Of a stretch of DNA of 47,508 nucleotides, positions 32,048 through 39,365 are shown piece after piece. Origin of the DNA: Ruminococcaceae bacterium YRB3002. GTDB taxonomy: Bacteria; Bacillota; Clostridia; Saccharofermentanales; Saccharofermentanaceae. The DNA lies in the NCBI GenBank assembly GCA_900099715.1, contig FMTG01000011.1, forward strand, positions 1-47,508. The letters run 5' to 3'. Both the position numbers and the translations under genes were made by a program. The notes beneath the pieces were generated by a model. That model was not told where the DNA came from, made no database searches, and saw nothing but the letters and a program-made list of their open reading frames with translations. Position 1 is the first letter of the stretch; the number at the start of each line of letters is the position of its first letter.

Positions 32048-33413
32048 CCGTCTTTATATCTTCCTCTCCCGCATCAGCCGGCACGCTTTCCTCGCAGTAA
32101 CCGACCTCATTGATATCATATGTTACACCGTCAACGGTCACCTTCGTTGACCTCATCATCATTCCCGCCCTGCTGAAATAATACAGCTTATCATCGATAT
32201 CGCATAGTCCTGTCCTTGCCTCGCCGTTCTCATCGAAGTAATAGTGGTACCCTCCGATATACTGCCATCCCGATACCGGATTGCCCTTCAGGTCAACGAG
32301 CTTTCTTATGATCCCCGAATTATCCAGCTTCAGCTTCATGGCGCCGTCGATGCCGAAGAAATACCAGGTGCCGTTTATATTGACCCACCCTTCAGCCATA
32401 TCTCCGTCGTGGTTGAAATAATAGAACTTGCCGTCATCTTCGAGAAGTCCCGTCTTCATGGTGCCGTCGTCGTTTATGTAGTACCAGGTGTTCTTGGTGC
32501 GCACCCAGCCTTTCATGCTTGCTCCGCTGTTGCCGAACAGGTACCACTTGCCGTTCATGTACCTCCATCCGACGTACATCTCTCCCGCCGAATTGAAGAA
32601 ATACTGTTTCCCGTCAATAGTCCTCAGCCCCGTCGCGCAGTGCCCCGTATTATCGAAATAATACATAGCCCCGTCGATGACCTTCCACCTGGAGATCACC
32701 TGGTTGTCCTCGTTATCGAAGAAGATCCTGCCGTTGTCATCATATTCCCAGGTGCCGCTGTTCTCAGGCTCGATCGGGTCCCCGGGTCTCCTGTAGATGT
32801 ATATCCCGTAACCCCTTCCGGACGTGGGTCCCTTGTTGATGTAATCCCACAGTGCCTGGCACACAACGACGCCGCCCTCACCCAGATCGGAATAATGGGC
32901 CGGCCACGTAGTACTGCCGTCGTAGGATCTCATATCTTTCTTCACACCGGCGTAGATACTGACATGCGAACATCCTGTCGTCTCGTGATTCGGAGTTGTG
33001 TTCCTGACCCACACCAGTATGTCACCCGGCTTTGCATGCTCACCGATCCAGTTGCCCAGCTCCACCGCCGTCGCCTTGTCGATGCCGATGGACTTCCTGT
33101 AGATGGTATTGCTTGCCACGATGTTGTAGTGATTCTCATCCAGCTGACGCCTTGATTCCACCGCCCTCGGATGCTGCTCGAAAGTCCCGGGATAATAACT
33201 GCAGTCCCTCAATATCCTCGTCACGTAATCCGCACACGTCGGCTCCCTGAACTTGCCGAGGTACGTCTTACAATACTCCTCGACCTCGCTCCATGTTCCG
33301 TACTCAGTGGAATCGGTATTGGCTGAGACATTGACATGCAAAGGCGCGATCAGCACCTGGGCTGCCATGACAGCCGCAATCAACAAAGCCATACATGTGT
33401 GTCTTGCTCTCAT
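32037..33413 (-). CDS. Secreted NlpC/P60-like protein with cell-wall-binding repeats, paralogue
   Basis: 458 residues with the same layout as the next gene: signal peptide (MALLIAAVMAAQVLIAPLHVNVSA), catalytic-type domain with Cys in EPTCADYV and His in GCSHVSIYAG, then about ten aromatic repeats, and an acidic tail (ADAGEEDIKTDEQ). The domain is near-identical over long stretches to the downstream copy (YRKSxGIDKATAVELGNW), so this is a recent tandem duplication that differs mainly in repeat number. No ribosome binding site is seen before ATG 33413, only TATAAT-rich sequence; an internal Met eight codons on (MALLIAA) is an alternative start. Confidence 0.87.
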   Translation of the reverse strand: MRARHTCMALLIAAVMAAQVLIAPLHVNVSANTDSTEYGTWSEVEEYCKTYLGKFREPTCADYVTRILRDCSYYPGTFEQHPRAVESRRQLDENHYNIVASNTIYRKSIGIDKATAVELGNWIGEHAKPGDILVWVRNTTPNHETTGCSHVSIYAGVKKDMRSYDGSTTWPAHYSDLGEGGVVVCQALWDYINKGPTSGRGYGIYIYRRPGDPIEPENSGTWEYDDNGRIFFDNEDNQVISRWKVIDGAMYYFDNTGHCATGLRTIDGKQYFFNSAGEMYVGWRYMNGKWYLFGNSGASMKGWVRTKNTWYYINDDGTMKTGLLEDDGKFYYFNHDGDMAEGWVNINGTWYFFGIDGAMKLKLDNSGIIRKLVDLKGNPVSGWQYIGGYHYYFDENGEARTGLCDIDDKLYYFSRAGMMMRSTKVTVDGVTYDINEVGYCEESVPADAGEEDIKTDEQ

Positions 33414-33457
33414 TTTATAATTATAATATGCGGGTTATGGGGTTTACAATATGGGGT

Positions 33458-34252
33458 TTACGGAATGAGAGTGTCGATCAGCCGATCAAGTACCTTCGTA
33501 TTGATGGGCACCTTGTCCGTCTCAAATAACAGATGAAGGCGGTCACCGGCTTTGATCCCTGTAAGTTCATATGCATTACATCTTATGATGAAACTGTTCA
33601 CGTATTTGATGTCATCCATCCTGCCATTGTGTTCAATATACTCTTCCCTTCTTTTACGCATGTTCAGAACGGTAAAATCCGGATGGATCTCCCCGATTTT
33701 CTTCAGTTTTTTGGGGCATTCATACTTGTACGGAACTCCCCTCTCATACAATCTGTCCGCTATGATCTTCTCGGATTTTGACCTTACACGTTCTCCGCGG
33801 TTAGTATAGATCTCTGGATCCCCGGGCTCGAAAGGCTTTGGTTCAAACGGCACACTTTCCCATTCTCTTGCAAACACATCGTCCGGTTTATATACAGGAG
33901 TTATCAGTTTCTGTCTCTCTTGCGTAAGCTTAAAGAAGACATCTTCCGGCAGTTCTTCCGGATAACTGTTGATCAATTGCTGCAGAAACATCTGCTCGCA
34001 TATCGCTGCCTTAAGGACTCTGGTATCGTAGCTTTTCTGTGCCAGTTTCTGTGCAGTGGGAAGTTCCTCAGTGCGGAGGTATCTGCCGTTGGGGTTACCG
34101 GGGTCCACTAATAGATACTTCGTCTTTCCTGTGCTTGTATTCACCTTGACTCTTCCTTCGGGTGCTGAATCAATTCTTGATTCCAGACGTCTGATCAATT
34201 CATTCAAGTGACCTAATCTTATCTTTGAGACACGTACGATATCCGATTCCAT
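33458..34252 (-). CDS. PD-(D/E)XK-like nuclease-fold protein of unknown function
   Basis: 264 residues. The C-terminal half carries a recognisable pattern: RSKSEKIIADRLYERGVPYKYECP, HPDFTVL, then EYIEHNGRMDDIKYVNS, corresponding to the E...PDF...xEHxGxMDD layout of a widespread clostridial family that looks like PD-(D/E)XK endonucleases. The N-terminal half is helical and charged (HLNELIRRLESRIDSAPEG). Substrate and role are unknown; no methylase or helicase is next to it. GGAGGT precedes ATG 34252. Confidence 0.75.
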   Translation of the reverse strand: MESDIVRVSKIRLGHLNELIRRLESRIDSAPEGRVKVNTSTGKTKYLLVDPGNPNGRYLRTEELPTAQKLAQKSYDTRVLKAAICEQMFLQQLINSYPEELPEDVFFKLTQERQKLITPVYKPDDVFAREWESVPFEPKPFEPGDPEIYTNRGERVRSKSEKIIADRLYERGVPYKYECPKKLKKIGEIHPDFTVLNMRKRREEYIEHNGRMDDIKYVNSFIIRCNAYELTGIKAGDRLHLLFETDKVPINTKVLDRLIDTLIP

Positions 34253-34537
34253 ATGATTACCTCCATAGGTGTTTCTCCTATGGTTATATTATATTCAGAT
34301 GCACTGTCTCACGCGACGTCTGAAAGTCCCGATTTTGGGGGGTAAAAAAGTAAATCTTCCTGAGGTAAAATCCCGATATGACCTGTAATCATCGACGTTT
34401 GAAGTGCATTTGTTTTTGCAAATGCGGTTTTACCATTTTTCCTGATCATAATCACAATTCTGTTACTTGCCGCATATAACCAAATCCCTGAAAAATACAT
34501 ATGTGGTTATATGAACATTGCGGTTACAACTGTATGT
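34253..34537. other. Gene-free AT-rich stretch
   Basis: Apart from a short GCATTTG/CAAATGC hairpin near 34406-34425, I see no gene or repeat. A 63-codon ORF on the minus strand (34309-34500) has no ribosome binding site I can defend and resembles nothing I know. Confidence 0.5.
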
Positions 34538-34746
34538 ATTACCCCAAGTCGCCAATAAACCAACAGTTGGGGTAATAAAACTGCGCGTAATATCGTGGAA
34601 TGCCATGGAAACTTGAAGCAATCCAGCTATCAAAGCCTATTTTATTACCCCAAACCCATCAATTAGTTAATATTGGTGCTACGATCAACGGAATCAGAGC
34701 GGTTTTTATTACCCCAAATAACTGGTTTTCGAGCAGTTGGGGTAAT
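34538..34746. repeat. TTGGGGTAAT alternating-motif array, copy C
   Basis: Motifs at 34538 (-), 34567 (+), 34644 (-), 34708 (-) and 34737 (+). Spacers differ from copy A, but TAGCACCAATA in reverse complement (about 34670-34681) is shared with both copy A and 25417. It ends six bases before the stop of the Rrf2 gene. Confidence 0.75.
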
Positions 34747-34752
34747 GGGTAC

Positions 34753-35178
34753 TCACCCGAACACCTTCCCGTACAGCTCATTCAGCGTCGTCTTCTCAAA
34801 CCTCTCGAAAACCACCCCCGCATCGAACAGACCGCCCTGCAGCTCCCCATTGATCGCGTTGATTGCAGCGTTCCCGTCGTTGTAGGGTTCGTAAACATTG
34901 AACAGACGGCGGACCTCCGAATCGTTGAGATCATCGAACAATCTGATCAGCGGCAGATCGAACTTGTCCGGCCTGACCTTGATGCCGCCGGGGCCGGGTT
35001 TGGCGTCGATCCAGTCCAATGTGTTGAGCTCGGTAAGGACGACGCGGAGCACTGTACTGTCCACTCCGATGGCGGCTGCAATTACTGATGACGTGGCCTT
35101 GATGTTGTTGTCGTTGCAGTATCTGGCGTACAGGAGAGCCTGGATAGCGCTCGTGAATTTATAAGATGTAAGTTCCAT
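34753..35178 (-). CDS. Rrf2-family transcriptional regulator
   Basis: 141 residues. Winged helix with the Rrf2 style (TSYKFTSAIQALLYARYC...SSVIAAAIGVDSTVLRVVLTELNTLDWIDAKPGPGGIKV). The Cys cluster that binds an Fe-S cluster in IscR/NsrR is absent (only one Cys), so it senses something else. ATG 35178 follows GGGGTGAT; the track of this frame upstream to 35223 is not needed. Divergent from the EEP-fold gene at 35311, whose promoter lies 24 bases from this start codon, so control of that gene and of itself is likely. Confidence 0.82.
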   Translation of the reverse strand: MELTSYKFTSAIQALLYARYCNDNNIKATSSVIAAAIGVDSTVLRVVLTELNTLDWIDAKPGPGGIKVRPDKFDLPLIRLFDDLNDSEVRRLFNVYEPYNDGNAAINAINGELQGGLFDAGVVFERFEKTTLNELYGKVFG

Positions 35179-35201
35179 TTTGATATCACCCCAAAAAAGT
35201 G

Positions 35202-35264
35202 TTGACAAAAAGCAATGCCGCAATTATAATCTGCGGTAAGAGTATTGCAGATTTAATTTGCAGA
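35202..35264 (+). promoter_or_regulatory. Sigma-A promoter with palindromic operator
   Basis: TTGACA (35202-35207) and TATAAT (35225-35230) with a 17-base spacer: a consensus promoter reading right. The -10 is enclosed by the palindrome CCGCA (35218) ... TGCGG (35232). Downstream are two direct TGCAGA repeats (35246, 35259). These are good candidate binding sites for the Rrf2 protein. Confidence 0.8.
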
Positions 35265-35310
35265 CTTATTAACACTATCATTATTATAACCACGAAGGGA
35301 GTGATTGTAA

Positions 35311-36075
35311 ATGAAGATCGTAACTTTTAACCTCAACTCATGGATGCCCGTGAAGAAGATGCCGTACAGGAACAGGATAACAACACTGGCGCAACACATT
35401 AAAGAGAAGTACGGAGATGACCTTCCGGAGGTCATCGCTCTGCAGGAAGTAATCGCAGGAAGAGACGGGAAAAATCTGGATGAACTCGACAAAGCGTTTG
35501 ACGGCTGCTACAGGGTCTGCGGGCCTATGGGGGATGCTTTCGACTACACAAAGCACAGCAGGAGCATTATCAACGTGACACTCTGCAAAGCGGATTACAA
35601 GCCGGGGATACTGATGAGCCCCGCATCCGTTCTGCCCAACAGGTTTATCATCAATGAATATAACGGGATCGGGATAATCAACGTTCATGTCCCGCAGGTG
35701 GCAAACCTCAGCGGCAAAGCCGGCTGGTACATAAGGGAGCGCCGCAGGCTGAGGAGGATCTTCTGGCATCAGCTCATCAAGTTTGCCGGGGCGGTCAGAG
35801 ATGATTATACGGACATCATCATAGTCGGCGATCTGCAGGAGGGATCTGACGGAACGCACATCGCGAAACTCAAGAAACTGGGCTTCACGGAGCCCGTCGA
35901 AGGCGTTCCGACAGTTGACGGATCTTTCTTCAGAGAACACTGTATAGACCATATCCTCTTGAGCAGTGACCCCGGTGACTTCGGCACCGGCACTGGCACC
36001 GGTTCCCTCGAAGTGGACAGCACTCTCACAAAGAGCGGCCTGTCCGACCACCATATGCTATGCCTTAACATCTGA
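35311..36075 (+). CDS. Endonuclease/exonuclease/phosphatase (EEP) family protein
   Basis: 254 residues of the DNase I/exonuclease III fold. Motifs: TFNLNSW (Asn), IALQEV (Glu), INVHVPQ (His), IIIVGDLQEGSDG (Asp; the usual GDFN Asn is Gln here), CIDHIL (Asp-His) and SDHHML. It hydrolyses phosphodiester or phosphomonoester bonds with Mg2+; no signal peptide, so it acts in the cytoplasm. Substrate could be a nucleic acid or small phosphate ester. AAGGGAGTGAT precedes ATG 35311. Transcribed from the strong promoter at 35202 under probable Rrf2 control. Confidence 0.87.
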   Translation: MKIVTFNLNSWMPVKKMPYRNRITTLAQHIKEKYGDDLPEVIALQEVIAGRDGKNLDELDKAFDGCYRVCGPMGDAFDYTKHSRSIINVTLCKADYKPGILMSPASVLPNRFIINEYNGIGIINVHVPQVANLSGKAGWYIRERRRLRRIFWHQLIKFAGAVRDDYTDIIIVGDLQEGSDGTHIAKLKKLGFTEPVEGVPTVDGSFFREHCIDHILLSSDPGDFGTGTGTGSLEVDSTLTKSGLSDHHMLCLNI

Positions 36076-36099
36076 ACTTAGGTACCTCAGATTGACTTG

Positions 36100-36180
36100 C
36101 CTGCCGTCAGGCGTTACCATATAGGGGTAACAGATCAATTAGTTATTCGCGTTCTGTTACCGCGACGCCTGACGGACAGG
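36100..36180. other. Two-tier inverted repeat between EEP gene and methyltransferase
   Basis: Outer arms 36100-36114 (CCTGCCGTCAGGCGT) and 36165-36180 pair with one bulged base; inner arms GGTAACAGA (36126-36134) and TCTGTTACC (36153-36161) surround an AT-rich loop. It begins 24 bases after the stop codon of the EEP gene; a terminator or a dispersed palindrome. No other feature seen to 36286 except the next ribosome binding site. Confidence 0.7.
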
Positions 36181-36286
36181 TACGGGCGGGGTTAATAATG
36201 ATAAGAACCTTGGAATCTCATCATGAATGACGTGGCGGCGCGAGGTGCGCCCGGTATCTGTTGTTCGTGAAAGGAGGTTCTTTTTT

Positions 36287-37036
36287 ATGACACACGACAA
36301 CCAACATGACAGCTATTATGACTACTACGAGAAGCTCGCCAACTGGAGCTTCGATGAGTTCGGCATCCACTCCGAGAGTCTGACGGACTGGGATCTCTAC
36401 GACATTTTAAGATCGCTCGTCACGAGAGATTCACGGGTGCTCGATCTCGGCACCGGCGGCGGCGAGAAACTGCTTCTGGAGTATCCTGAATGCGAAGAGA
36501 TACTCGGCACCGACTACTCCCCTGCCATGATCGCTACGGCACGCCGGAATCTGGAAGCCTGCGGCAGGACGGACGTTGCTTTCGAGGTGATGGACAACCT
36601 GAACATGAATGTGCCTGACGATCATTTTGATGTGGTGGTGGCGCGTCACACCATCACGGATCCGGCGCAGATAATAAAGTGCCTGAAGCCGGGCGGGCAT
36701 CTGCTGATAAGGGGCGTTGACAAGTACGACTGCTGGAGCCTGAAGATGCTGTTCGGCGGCGGACAGGGCTGGGACGATCCCGCTCCCGTGAGCATCACCG
36801 ATTACGAGAACGTGCTGCGGGCAGGTTTCAAGGATGTGGATCTGGTGCCCATACATGAGTGGGATTTCTTCAAGAGCCGCGAACAGTTCAGGGCGTTTCT
36901 GGCAAAGGTTCCGATACTCGACGGAATGCAGGACAGGATCGACGACAAGTTACTGGATGAATACATTGAGAAGAACACTTTCGGCGGCAGGATCAAGCTG
37001 CTGAGGATGTACTACGGAATAACGGCGCGCAAATGA
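36287..37036 (+). CDS. SAM-dependent methyltransferase (class I)
   Basis: 249 residues with the class I motif I VLDLGTGGGE, motif II-like EILGTDYSPAMIATARRNL, and post-motif DHFDVVVARHTITD and LKPGGHLLIRGVD. Substrate unknown; small-molecule methyltransferases of the ubiE/type 11 kind look like this. AAAGGAGG ends 13 bases before ATG 36287, which I prefer to an earlier in-frame ATG at 36227 because of that site. The metallophosphoesterase follows after only 12 bases. Confidence 0.88.
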   Translation: MTHDNQHDSYYDYYEKLANWSFDEFGIHSESLTDWDLYDILRSLVTRDSRVLDLGTGGGEKLLLEYPECEEILGTDYSPAMIATARRNLEACGRTDVAFEVMDNLNMNVPDDHFDVVVARHTITDPAQIIKCLKPGGHLLIRGVDKYDCWSLKMLFGGGQGWDDPAPVSITDYENVLRAGFKDVDLVPIHEWDFFKSREQFRAFLAKVPILDGMQDRIDDKLLDEYIEKNTFGGRIKLLRMYYGITARK

Positions 37037-37048
37037 GAGGTGATGGGG

Positions 37049-37594
37049 ATGAACCGGTTTGTAATTGCAGCTGATACACATGGAACGCTTGACATCGCCC
37101 GGGTGGTGGATTACTACGCCGGCAGGGAGAATGAGTTTTCCAAGGATAATTATCTGATCATCTGCGGTGACGTGGGAGTGTGCGGATTCTCCGCGCGCGA
37201 CGAGGAACTGATGCGCGGTCAGGTCTTCAATATCGGCGAAACAACTTTCTTCACATTTGGCGGTGCGTTCTCCACCGACAGGGAAAGCAGAGTGGAAGGC
37301 ATGACATGGTTTCCCGAAGAGATCCCCTGCGCGGAGGAGTACGAAGAAGGCTGGCATAACCTGAGCGAACACGGATTTGCAGTGGACTATATCATCACCC
37401 ACACGGGTCCCCTGGAGGCCGTGGATTCCTACGGTTACTACAAGGATCCCGGAGCCGAACTCGAGCTCCGTCAGTACCTTCAGAGGGTGGCTGACAACAC
37501 GGAATCCACCGCGTGGTTCTACGGTCATTTTAACGAGGATTACGACGTCGACGGGACGTACTTCTGCCTCTATGAAGAGGTCGTCACATTGTAA
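37049..37594 (+). CDS. Metallophosphoesterase (calcineurin-like)
   Basis: 181 residues, shorter than typical. Motifs: ADTHG (D-x-H), ICGDVGVCG (GD), a GGAFS where many have GNHE, ITHTGP (His) and YGHFN (G-H). The GGAxS form is known in a group of small clostridial phosphoesterases. ATG 37049 has AGAGG eight bases upstream; ATG 37043 is too close to it. Likely in one transcript with the methyltransferase; substrate unknown. Confidence 0.85.
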   Translation: MNRFVIAADTHGTLDIARVVDYYAGRENEFSKDNYLIICGDVGVCGFSARDEELMRGQVFNIGETTFFTFGGAFSTDRESRVEGMTWFPEEIPCAEEYEEGWHNLSEHGFAVDYIITHTGPLEAVDSYGYYKDPGAELELRQYLQRVADNTESTAWFYGHFNEDYDVDGTYFCLYEEVVTL

Positions 37595-37623
37595 GACTGC
37601 CCCCGGTTTTATCAGGAGTCCCG

Positions 37624-38568
37624 TCATGCAAGCAACGGCAGCAATACCTTATCATACTCAAAAATCTCAATACTCTCAAAGTCTTCCTCGTTAGTACTCT
37701 TTCCCAGTATGACACTCATTACTTCCCCTATATACCAGTCACAGTAGGCGCGTCTGTCATCATTATCCTCAAAGAAAGTAATCTTCCCGGCAACTCTGTT
37801 CCCGGTAATCTGTCCTTCACGCACAATTCCTTCTTCGTAGATATACATACCCATCAGCCCACCATTGTGAACGTATCCGTGTTCCGAATCATATCCATCG
37901 ATCGTGACATTGCAGTTTACTATGTCGGGATAACCTACAGCACATACTCCTCCCATAAATTGCTCATCTTTCGTCTCGCTGTCAGTATCGATACAGATAA
38001 GTGTAACATCAATTACTGAGTCAGTAATCATCCCATACCCTGCACCTGTAACTCCACCAACGCCAAACATTCCGTTGTGTGCATCAAGCCTGACCGTCCC
38101 GGTTACCCTGCAGTCAGATACGATTCCGTCCTCAAGAAATCCCGCTATACTACCCGCGAAAAAAGGCTGATCCGATTTAACATCAACATTGATATCAACA
38201 ACTACCAGATTTCTAACCTCACCGGTAAGCACATCAAACATTCCTGCAAAACCGGCTTCATATTCTTTCCTGTTTCCATCGACCGTAATCCTTGTCGAAC
38301 CACCGACATTTCTTATGCTAAGAGCCTGTATCTTATGGCCGTTTCCATCGAGAACACCGCCGAAAACAAACGGTGTCCATTCATACCCGCTCATATCAAT
38401 ATCATTCATCAGAAGATACTTCCCGTTTGGATCGGATGAAATCCCGATCAGATCCTCTGCTGTATATATACGCTTATGATCCAACTTAAATGCAAAAAAA
38501 ACGACGCATATTCCTATTGTAATTAAAACAGCTGCGGCAGACACTATTACGATCAATTTTCTTTTCAT
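37624..38568 (-). CDS. Membrane-anchored GLUG-type beta-helix protein
   Basis: 314 residues with an N-terminal signal anchor (LIVIVSAAAVLITIGICVVFFAF) and an outside domain built of GLUG-like repeats (YTAEDLIGISSDPNGKYLLMNDIDMSG, FGGVLDGNGHKI, FAGMFDVLTGEVRNLVV, FAGSIAGFLEDGIVSDCRVTG). The same repeats occur in bacterial adhesins and IgA-protease-type proteins; here only the repeat part exists. It converges with the metallophosphoesterase gene. Role unknown. Confidence 0.82.
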   Translation of the reverse strand: MKRKLIVIVSAAAVLITIGICVVFFAFKLDHKRIYTAEDLIGISSDPNGKYLLMNDIDMSGYEWTPFVFGGVLDGNGHKIQALSIRNVGGSTRITVDGNRKEYEAGFAGMFDVLTGEVRNLVVVDINVDVKSDQPFFAGSIAGFLEDGIVSDCRVTGTVRLDAHNGMFGVGGVTGAGYGMITDSVIDVTLICIDTDSETKDEQFMGGVCAVGYPDIVNCNVTIDGYDSEHGYVHNGGLMGMYIYEEGIVREGQITGNRVAGKITFFEDNDDRRAYCDWYIGEVMSVILGKSTNEEDFESIEIFEYDKVLLPLLA

Positions 38569-38678
38569 TTGGACTTCCTAATATGTTCTTCAGTATGAGA
38601 TCTTTTCGTTATTCCCTCTTCCCTGTTCTCACGTCAATTATAATGTGAAGCATGTTTTTCATCAAATACAGGCTCGAA

Positions 38679-38756
38679 GGAAAAAGAAGTATCCCCCACG
38701 CGCAGTTAAGTCCGAAGGACTTGCCTGTTTGAGCATGGGGGGATACTTCTTTTTCC
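38679..38756 (-). terminator. Strong hairpin downstream of tRNA-Arg
   Basis: Arms GGAAAAAGAAGTATCCCCC (38679-38697) and GGGGGATACTTCTTTTTCC (38738-38756) are perfect complements, with an inner AAGTCC/GGACTT pairing. It lies just after the tRNA 3' end on the minus strand and contains a T-rich run on its descending arm. Confidence 0.8.
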
Positions 38757-38759
38757 CTT

Positions 38760-38834
38760 TGGCACCCCCAACAGGAATCGAACCCGTATCTACAGTACCG
38801 GAAACTGTCGTTCTATCCATTAAACTATGGAGGC
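38760..38834 (-). tRNA. tRNA-Arg (CCG)
   Basis: Reads GCCTCCA on the minus strand from 38834, with acceptor partner TGGGGGT, discriminator G and an encoded CCA (38760-38762). Anticodon stem ACAGT/ACTGT with loop TTCCGGT gives anticodon CCG, reading CGG. T-arm ACGGG-TTCGATT-CCTGT. All four arms can be drawn. Confidence 0.95.
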
Positions 38835-38958
38835 ATGCCGCTGGCAGTATAAACTGCCACACGCATTATAGCAGAGAATTCGATAACGTGGGATATTTTC
38901 GCGATTATTGATGACTCGTTATTTCCAGAGTAAACATCCTCTGATCATCAGCTTAGCT

Positions 38959-39072
38959 ATTCGCTATACCGGTCTCTACGGACACCTCGAAAATGAGCTT
39001 TATAGCGAATTCATACCGTTATTCGCTATACCATTCGCTACAGACACATCAAAAACGACCTTTATAGCGAAT
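38959..39072. repeat. ATTCGCTATA alternating-motif array
   Basis: Motifs at 38959 (ATTCGCTATA), 39001 (TATAGCGAAT), 39021 (ATTCGCTATA), 39033 (variant ATTCGCTACA) and 39063 (TATAGCGAAT). The two halves share a similar core (TCTCTACGGACACCTCGAAAA and GCTACAGACACATCAAAAA). It adjoins constant module copy 4. Confidence 0.8.
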
Positions 39073-39101
39073 AATCCTTAGTCGGCGTTCCGTCAGGAGA
39101 T

Positions 39102-39365
39102 AAATCCCGACCATAATCCCGACTACCAGTCGGGATCTTAGTCGGGAAATGCTCTGTTTCATGCAAAAATCCGACTGAAATCCCGACCATAGGTCGGGCA
39201 TTCAGTCGGGATTTCGCTCAATATCTTACCAATCTGAAAAGGTACACGTCCCTTTTTCAGCAACCTCCGAAGCGAGAGCGCGTGTTTTGCGCCACAAGTT
39301 CCGCAACCGGCAAAGCTGGTGAGGACCTACCTGTTCGAAGTGCCGCAAAACACGCGTTCGAGCAA
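39102..39365 (-). repeat. Constant module copy 4 (inverted): long CCCGACT block, GGGACG hairpin, full AACGCGT hairpin
   Basis: Reverse-complement order of 26777-27010: palindrome block 39102-39214, then CTGAAAAGG-ACACGTCCCTTTTTCAG, then the hairpin with arms 39277-39295 and 39340-39358 and interior GAGGACCTACCTGT. It ends at the stop codon of the carboxyltransferase gene (39366). Confidence 0.85.

Noticed and set aside
34309-34500. 63-codon minus-strand ORF in the AT-rich gap
   Set aside because: No convincing ribosome binding site and no familiar motif; left as gene-free.
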